This document shows, in pieces, positions 59,357 to 64,000 of a stretch of 64,000 nucleotides of DNA. Position numbers and translations under genes: made by a program. The stretch's first letter is position 1. The number at the start of each line of letters is the position of its first letter. The stretch is taken from contig CM075670.1 of assembly GCA_037962975.1 (NCBI GenBank), forward strand, positions 87,981,501 to 88,045,500, in the 5' to 3' direction. Source of the DNA: Clitoria ternatea (lineage: Eukaryota; Streptophyta; Magnoliopsida; Fabales; Fabaceae). Below the pieces are notes generated by a model. That model searched no databases, was not told where the DNA came from, and saw only the letters and a list, made by a program, of their open reading frames with translations.

Positions 59357-59675
59357 TGACGCGTAGCCTCACCCCACGCGTAGCATCAACTGCTATTTTT
59401 GAGTCTGACGCTACGCATCACAGCCACGCGTAGCGTCAGTGCTGCGTGAACAACCACTCCACTTTGGCCAACCACTCCACTTGGACTCAATAATGGGCAC
59501 CCCACTCAGCCCAAGGGCCACCCCAATCAGCATAAATGGCCAAAAACTCGTGGAAACATGTCCAAGTGGCCAGGCATGATCAAGATTAATTATTGAAAGT
59601 GGCCATTATCAAGTGTTTAATGGAGGCTGAGTCAGGGGTCTGACGCGTAGCGTCACAGGGACGCGTAGCGTCAGC
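59357..59675. repeat. ACGCGTAGCGTC motif array in the LTR
   Basis: GACGCGTAGCCTCA, CACGCGTAGCATCA, GACGCTACGCATCA (inverted), CACGCGTAGCGTCA and two GACGCGTAGCGTCA copies, in two clusters (59357-59435 and 59640-59675) upstream of the TATA box. CpG-dense in an AT-rich genome. Confidence 0.88.
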
Positions 59676-59688
59676 ACCCTTGCTCAGC

Positions 59689-59699
59689 CCTATAAATAG
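59689..59699 (+). promoter_or_regulatory. TATA box of Athila-like element 2
   Basis: CCTATAAATAGGG, a strong palindromic plant TATA box. Transcription would start near 59725, inside the LTR, and run into PBS and gag-pol. Confidence 0.8.
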
Positions 59700-60740
59700 G
59701 GCCATCCAACACCATTCATAGCATCCCATTCCATACACTTCTCTTCTCTTCTCTCTTGTACTCGACTCTGAGTACTTTCTTTTGTGAGTTGTAGTTCTAG
59801 AATAGTTTTCTAGATACTTGAGTGTGTTTCGGTGTATTGTGATCGTTGTATCGTGAAGTTTCCATCGTCTTCTTCGTAATGTCAAACTCTGTAAGTGTTG
59901 TTTTTACTTTTACCATGTGTAACTAATTTGTTTATGTTGGAATTGGTGAACTAATCTATTGAGTATAATGTTGTGAATTCGACCTCTGCATGTTTATGAT
60001 TCAAGTCCATGTTAGTATTTCAACCTTTTATTAATATGAACGTCAAACGGGAGAATGATTTTCATGTGTATCGAAACTGGTTTTATTAGTATAAATGTCA
60101 AACGGGAGAATGATTATTTATGCCGTATTGAAACTTGTTTTGACGAAAGTAAAAAGTTGGAATACCCTTGGTATCTCAATTCTATAGGGGTTGTTAACCA
60201 TTGTTGCCATAAGGCCAGGTCTTAATGCAAGTTTTTACTGAGAAAGCTCACGAGGGATCGGACTTTACGGTGAATTCTTAGAATTTATATCACGAGGGAT
60301 CGGTTATAATGATTTTAAGCTGCAATGACATGAAACTTGATGATTAAATATGCATGTCTTGAGTTCCTCATTGTTATTCTAGATTAGGGATCCAATTTCC
60401 AACATAATTTTTTTATCTGTGTTTATCTCAAGTATCTTACCTATTCTAGATTGCAACTCAACTTTTTAGATAGATTTTATTTTCTTTTTATCTCATGAAT
60501 TACTCAACCATGCTATCTTGTGAATATTGTATAAACTGTATATAAATCATTCTTTTGTTTATAATTTCCTTCATATTTACCATAGTAAGTAGAAAATTAC
60601 TGTTGTTATTGGACTTTCAATCCCAGTGGAACGATATCTAAATTTTGAAAACTACAAACGAATTGGTGCGCTTGCCAATTGACAAAAAGTCTGGCGGTGG
60701 GAAAGAACCGCTGAGTCACCGTCGGGCCCAACAAGTTTTC

Positions 60741-60758
60741 TGGCGCCGTCGCCGGGGA
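60741..60758 (+). promoter_or_regulatory. PBS of Athila-like element 2 (tRNA-Asp type)
   Basis: TGGCGCCGTCGCCGGGGA lies seven bases after the LTR end; it starts with TGG and is the usual Athila-group PBS. Confidence 0.88.
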
Positions 60759-60881
60759 TTGAATTGTTTCAGTAAAATAGTAAATTTTTAATTACCGTGG
60801 TAAATATTTTTTTACTTTAGATAATTTTTTTTTATTTATTTCTTATTGTTATTACACTAACTTTCTTTGTCTAGTTTGTGT

Positions 60882-63800
60882 ATGCAAACTCGATCTACCG
60901 CAGGTAAAATTTATTTTGATCCTGAGATAGAAAAGTTTGTAAAGAAAATCAAGTCTTTGAAATCAAAAACACAAACTAATTCTTCTTCTACTTCAAAAAT
61001 TTTTGAAAATTCAAATATGGCTGCTGAAAGGAGAACATTGGGACAGTTTGCTGCTATAAATGGTCCACCCCGAGTTTCGGGAATGTTTCAAGGACCAGTT
61101 TTACCAGTGGAAATTAAACCTGCCACTTTAAACATAATTCAAAACAATCAATTTGCTGGTTTAAATCATGAAGAACCATATGAACATTTAACTGTTTTTT
61201 ATGAGTTATGCAGCACAATTGGTTTTGAACCCAATCAAGAAGAGTCTGTTTACATGAGACTCTTTCCTTTTTCATTGATTGGGAAAGCAAAAGAATGGTT
61301 TAAATCTTGTCCACCGGGTAGTTTTGCAAACTGGTCCGATGTTGAAAGAAAATTTTTGGAAAGATTTTATTCTCCTTCAAAATATTTTGAAGCAATGACA
61401 GCCATACACTCTTTTTCCCAAAATAATGATGAATCATTAGGAGAGACATGGGAACGATTCAAGGCACTCTTGAGAAAATGCCCAAACCACAACCTGAATG
61501 ATGCCGAAAAGGTAAGAATCGTTTACCATGGTTTATTGCCTCAGTTCAAGATGATGTTAGATGCTTGTGCAGGTGGTTCTTTAATGAACAAGACCGTGGA
61601 GGAAGCTATTGGAATATTGGAATCAATGTCCATTAGTGACCATCAAGCTAAACCAGAAAGAGGTAATAAACAAGGTATAGTTGAACAAGGAGTAAACGAT
61701 ACAGTGTTAATTCAACAAAAATTGTTGATGCAACAAATTGAGGCCATGAGTAAACAACTTGGAAAATTGCAAGTTACCTATATACCACCACAACTCCCTG
61801 CTCAATTAAAACAATGTGAGTATTGTATGGGCGAACAACCATGTGGTTACTGTGGAAATGAGCAAGAACAAGTTAATTCCTTGATTCATCAGAGATTACC
61901 CATAGGTAATTCCCTAAATCCTCTTGTAAATTCTTTTTCTAACAATTACTTACAGGAAAGGCAAAACTATGGCTGGAAACAAAATGCTAGACCCTTCAAC
62001 AATCAAGGAGATTACAATGATAGGTTGACAAAGGCTGAAGAAAGTATTCAACAACTGATGCAATACATGGAGACAATTAATGTCGCACGTAAAGCATCAG
62101 ATCAACAGTTAAACCAGCTAGTAAAAGAAGTAGCCGACATCAAAGAATTCAAAGCGAAAGAACAATGTAAGGCTATTTTTACAAGAAGTGGTAAGGCCGT
62201 AGGTATGAATCAAGAAAAAGAAAAAGAAGAAGAGAATGAAAAAGAAAAAGAGAAAGAAAAGGAAGAAGAAAAAGAGAGTGAAGAAAAGAAAGAAAAAAAT
62301 GAAAAAAATCAAAAAAATCAGTATCTTGGACAGACACCCCCTGTCCAAGATTTACCATATCCTCATCCACCATCAAGAAAAGATAAAGAGAAGGAATACA
62401 AAAGATTCCTTGAAATCTTTAAGCAGTTACACATAAACATTCCTTTTTCTGAGGCATTAGAACAAATGCCTACATATGCTAAATTTATGAAAGAACTGCT
62501 TACAAAGAAAAGGAAGTATGATGAAGAGATTGTAGAACTTGAAGCAAGCTGCAACGCTATTCTACAATACAAGATGCCAGAAAAATCCAAAGATCCTGGT
62601 AAATTCACTATTCCTGTCTCTATTGGGGGAGTAAATATCGGTAAAGCTTTATTAGATTTAGGGGCTAGCATCAATCTAATGCCCCTAAGTATGATGAAGC
62701 GTATCGGTGATCTTGATCCACAGCAGACAAAGATGACTCTGCAATTAGCTGATAAATCCATCAAGAGACCTTATGGGATTGTAGAAGATGTGCTTGTAAA
62801 GGTTGACAAGTTCTACTTTCCTGTGGATTTTGTGATCCTAGACATGGAAGAGGATGCTGATGTTCCTCTAATTCTTGGAAGACCATTCATGAAAACTGCT
62901 CGAGTACTAATTGATGTGGACAATGGGAAGTTAGCAGTAAGAGTGTATGATGAGGAAGTAAATTTTGATGTCTTCAAGGCAATGAAACATCCCAACCCAA
63001 AGCAAGATTGTTTCAAAGTGGACGTCCTTGATGAAACTTATCTCTCCTTATCAAAAGGTATGATTATTTCTGACCCATTAAATAAGTTATTGACTAACTC
63101 AGTTGAATTTTTGGATGAAGAAGAGGAAAAACAGATTGAAAGATATCTTGAAGAATTTGATCACGGGAAAGAAATTTCCTTTGAATCAAGAAAGATTGAA
63201 GAAATTCAAGAATCACCTACTGAAGAGATCCAGAAACCTGAATTAAAAGTGTTGCCTTCCAATTTGAAATACATCTTTTTGAAAGAAGGTAATTTGAAAC
63301 CAGTTATTATTAGTAATTTGTTGAGTGAAACAGAGGAAGAAAAACTGGTGGAAGTATTAAAGAGCAATCAAGAAGCAATAGGGTGGACGCTTGAGGATTT
63401 GAAAGGTATCAGTCCATCATACTGCATGCACAAAATTTTGTTGGAAGATAATTTCAAACCTATTGCTCAACCTCAAAGACGCCTCAATCCAACTTTGAAA
63501 GAGGTAACCAAAAAGGAGGTTTTGAAATTGTTGAAAGCAGGTATTATCTATTCAATTTCTGATAGCACATGGGTAAGTCCTGTTCAAGTTGTTCCAAAAA
63601 AAGGTGGTATGACAGTAATTGTTAATGAAAAAAATGAACTAATTCCTACAAGAACTGTCACCAGTTGGAGAATGTGTATTGATTATAGAAAATTAAATCA
63701 AGCAACAAGAAAAGATCATTTTCCATTACCTTTTATGGATCAAATGCTTGAAAGACTATCTGGACAAGAATATTACTGCTTTCTTGATGGTTATTCTGGA

Positions 63801-64000
63801 TATAATCAAATTGCTGTTGACCCTCTTGATCAGGAAAAAACTGCCTTTACATGTCCTTTTGGCATATTCGCTTACAGAAAAATGCCATTTGGATTATGTA
63901 ATGCACCTGCTACTTTTCAAAGATGTATGTTTGCTATTTTTGCAGATTTAATTGAAAAGAGCATTGAACTTTCATGGATGACTTCTCAGTCTTTGGAAAT
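60882..64000 (+). CDS. gag-pol polyprotein of Athila-like element 2, runs off the window
   Basis: Open from ATG at 60882 to the window edge, about 1039 codons without a stop. Order: N-terminus MQTRSTAGKIYFDPEIEKF; gag core about residues 97-253 (PYEHLTVFYELCSTIGFEP, FPFSLIGKAKEWF, FYSPSKYFEA, WERFKALLRKCPNH, LDACAGGS); Cys cluster CEYCMGEQPCGYC near 311; Glu/Lys-rich low-complexity stretch about 443-477; protease with DLGASINLMP (Asp about 592) and VPLILGRPFMK; linker; reverse transcriptase from about 899 with WRMCIDYRKLNQATRKDHFP, YYCFLDGYSGYNQI, YRKMPFGLCNAPATFQRC. At 63967-63972 one base appears to be missing relative to element 1, so the catalytic FMDD (63971-63982) falls in another frame. 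Gag packages the RNA and RT copies it; this copy is nearly intact up to that point. Confidence 0.92.
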   Translation, partial: MQTRSTAGKIYFDPEIEKFVKKIKSLKSKTQTNSSSTSKIFENSNMAAERRTLGQFAAINGPPRVSGMFQGPVLPVEIKPATLNIIQNNQFAGLNHEEPYEHLTVFYELCSTIGFEPNQEESVYMRLFPFSLIGKAKEWFKSCPPGSFANWSDVERKFLERFYSPSKYFEAMTAIHSFSQNNDESLGETWERFKALLRKCPNHNLNDAEKVRIVYHGLLPQFKMMLDACAGGSLMNKTVEEAIGILESMSISDHQAKPERGNKQGIVEQGVNDTVLIQQKLLMQQIEAMSKQLGKLQVTYIPPQLPAQLKQCEYCMGEQPCGYCGNEQEQVNSLIHQRLPIGNSLNPLVNSFSNNYLQERQNYGWKQNARPFNNQGDYNDRLTKAEESIQQLMQYMETINVARKASDQQLNQLVKEVADIKEFKAKEQCKAIFTRSGKAVGMNQEKEKEEENEKEKEKEKEEEKESEEKKEKNEKNQKNQYLGQTPPVQDLPYPHPPSRKDKEKEYKRFLEIFKQLHINIPFSEALEQMPTYAKFMKELLTKKRKYDEEIVELEASCNAILQYKMPEKSKDPGKFTIPVSIGGVNIGKALLDLGASINLMPLSMMKRIGDLDPQQTKMTLQLADKSIKRPYGIVEDVLVKVDKFYFPVDFVILDMEEDADVPLILGRPFMKTARVLIDVDNGKLAVRVYDEEVNFDVFKAMKHPNPKQDCFKVDVLDETYLSLSKGMIISDPLNKLLTNSVEFLDEEEEKQIERYLEEFDHGKEISFESRKIEEIQESPTEEIQKPELKVLPSNLKYIFLKEGNLKPVIISNLLSETEEEKLVEVLKSNQEAIGWTLEDLKGISPSYCMHKILLEDNFKPIAQPQRRLNPTLKEVTKKEVLKLLKAGIIYSISDSTWVSPVQVVPKKGGMTVIVNEKNELIPTRTVTSWRMCIDYRKLNQATRKDHFPLPFMDQMLERLSGQEYYCFLDGYSGYNQIAVDPLDQEKTAFTCPFGIFAYRKMPFGLCNAPATFQRCMFAIFADLIEKSIELSWMTSQSLE

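Larger units (their letters stand above)
59162..60733 (+). repeat. 5' LTR of Athila-like element 2 (1572 bp)
   Basis: Begins TGTTAGTCC at 59162 inside the RT of element 1 and ends CCCAACA at 60733, seven bases before the PBS. It contains ACGCGTAGCGTC motifs (59357-59675), a TATA box at 59691-59698, a CT-rich initiator region (CTTCTCTTCTCTTCTCTC), and a 55 bp imperfect tandem repeat around GTCAAACGGGAGAATGATT (60042 and 60097). The target copy left of it would be ATAAC (59157-59161). Confidence 0.82.

Noticed and set aside
62118..62376. Minus-strand Phe/Leu-rich frames resembling transmembrane proteins
   Set aside because: Antisense of the Glu/Lys-rich stretch in the gag-pol frame of element 2.

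Overview
This is a plant nuclear window, most probably from a legume (Phaseoleae, soybean-like). The evidence is AT-rich DNA, nested LTR retrotransposons of legume type, a plant En/Spm (CACTA) transposon, a Cassandra LTR carrying a 5S rRNA-derived domain, and one intact plant gene. Species assignment is inference. About two thirds of the window is transposable-element sequence, mostly decayed.

Layout, left to right. 1-12001: a large Ty3/gypsy element of Ogre/Tat type on the minus strand. It has a 3.6 kb right LTR, PBS, TATA box and a broken gag, but no visible pol; three tandem arrays of short stem-loops lie in its 3' region. It sits inside an older SIRE/Maximus-like Ty1/copia element (12002-16450, minus). 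16451-20354: LTR-like remnants and a decayed gypsy gag. 20355-29192: a complete CACTA transposon with TGT target duplication, holding decayed TNP2-type transposase and Ulp1-like TNPA genes. 33089-34144: a small CACTA element with TTT target duplication. 35640-36447: a copia gag remnant. 39538-40036: a Cassandra solo LTR with TATAC target duplication.

44-52 kb is the only gene-like island. It contains a single-exon BIG GRAIN 1-like gene (46870-47859, minus), the one apparently functional single-copy gene here. 51.9-54.1 kb is a decayed Tat-type gag. From about 54.2 kb, an Athila-like gypsy element (plus strand, many stops) is interrupted inside its reverse transcriptase at 59161 by a second, much better preserved Athila-like element. 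The second element has a 1572 bp 5' LTR and tRNA-Asp-type PBS, and its gag-pol frame stays open from 60882 to the window edge. One base appears to be missing immediately before the reverse-transcriptase FMDD motif.

The strongest unexplained signals are: (i) a roughly 50 bp imperfect inverted repeat that would enclose the LTR end and PBS in the RNA of the Ogre-like element; (ii) arrays of tandem mini-hairpins whose stem-closing base pair covaries; (iii) about 18 TAATCGATTA-type motifs clustered in the copia LTR; (iv) a CpG-rich ACGCGTAGCGTC motif array upstream of the Athila LTR TATA box. All similarity statements come from reading motifs by eye; no database search was run.
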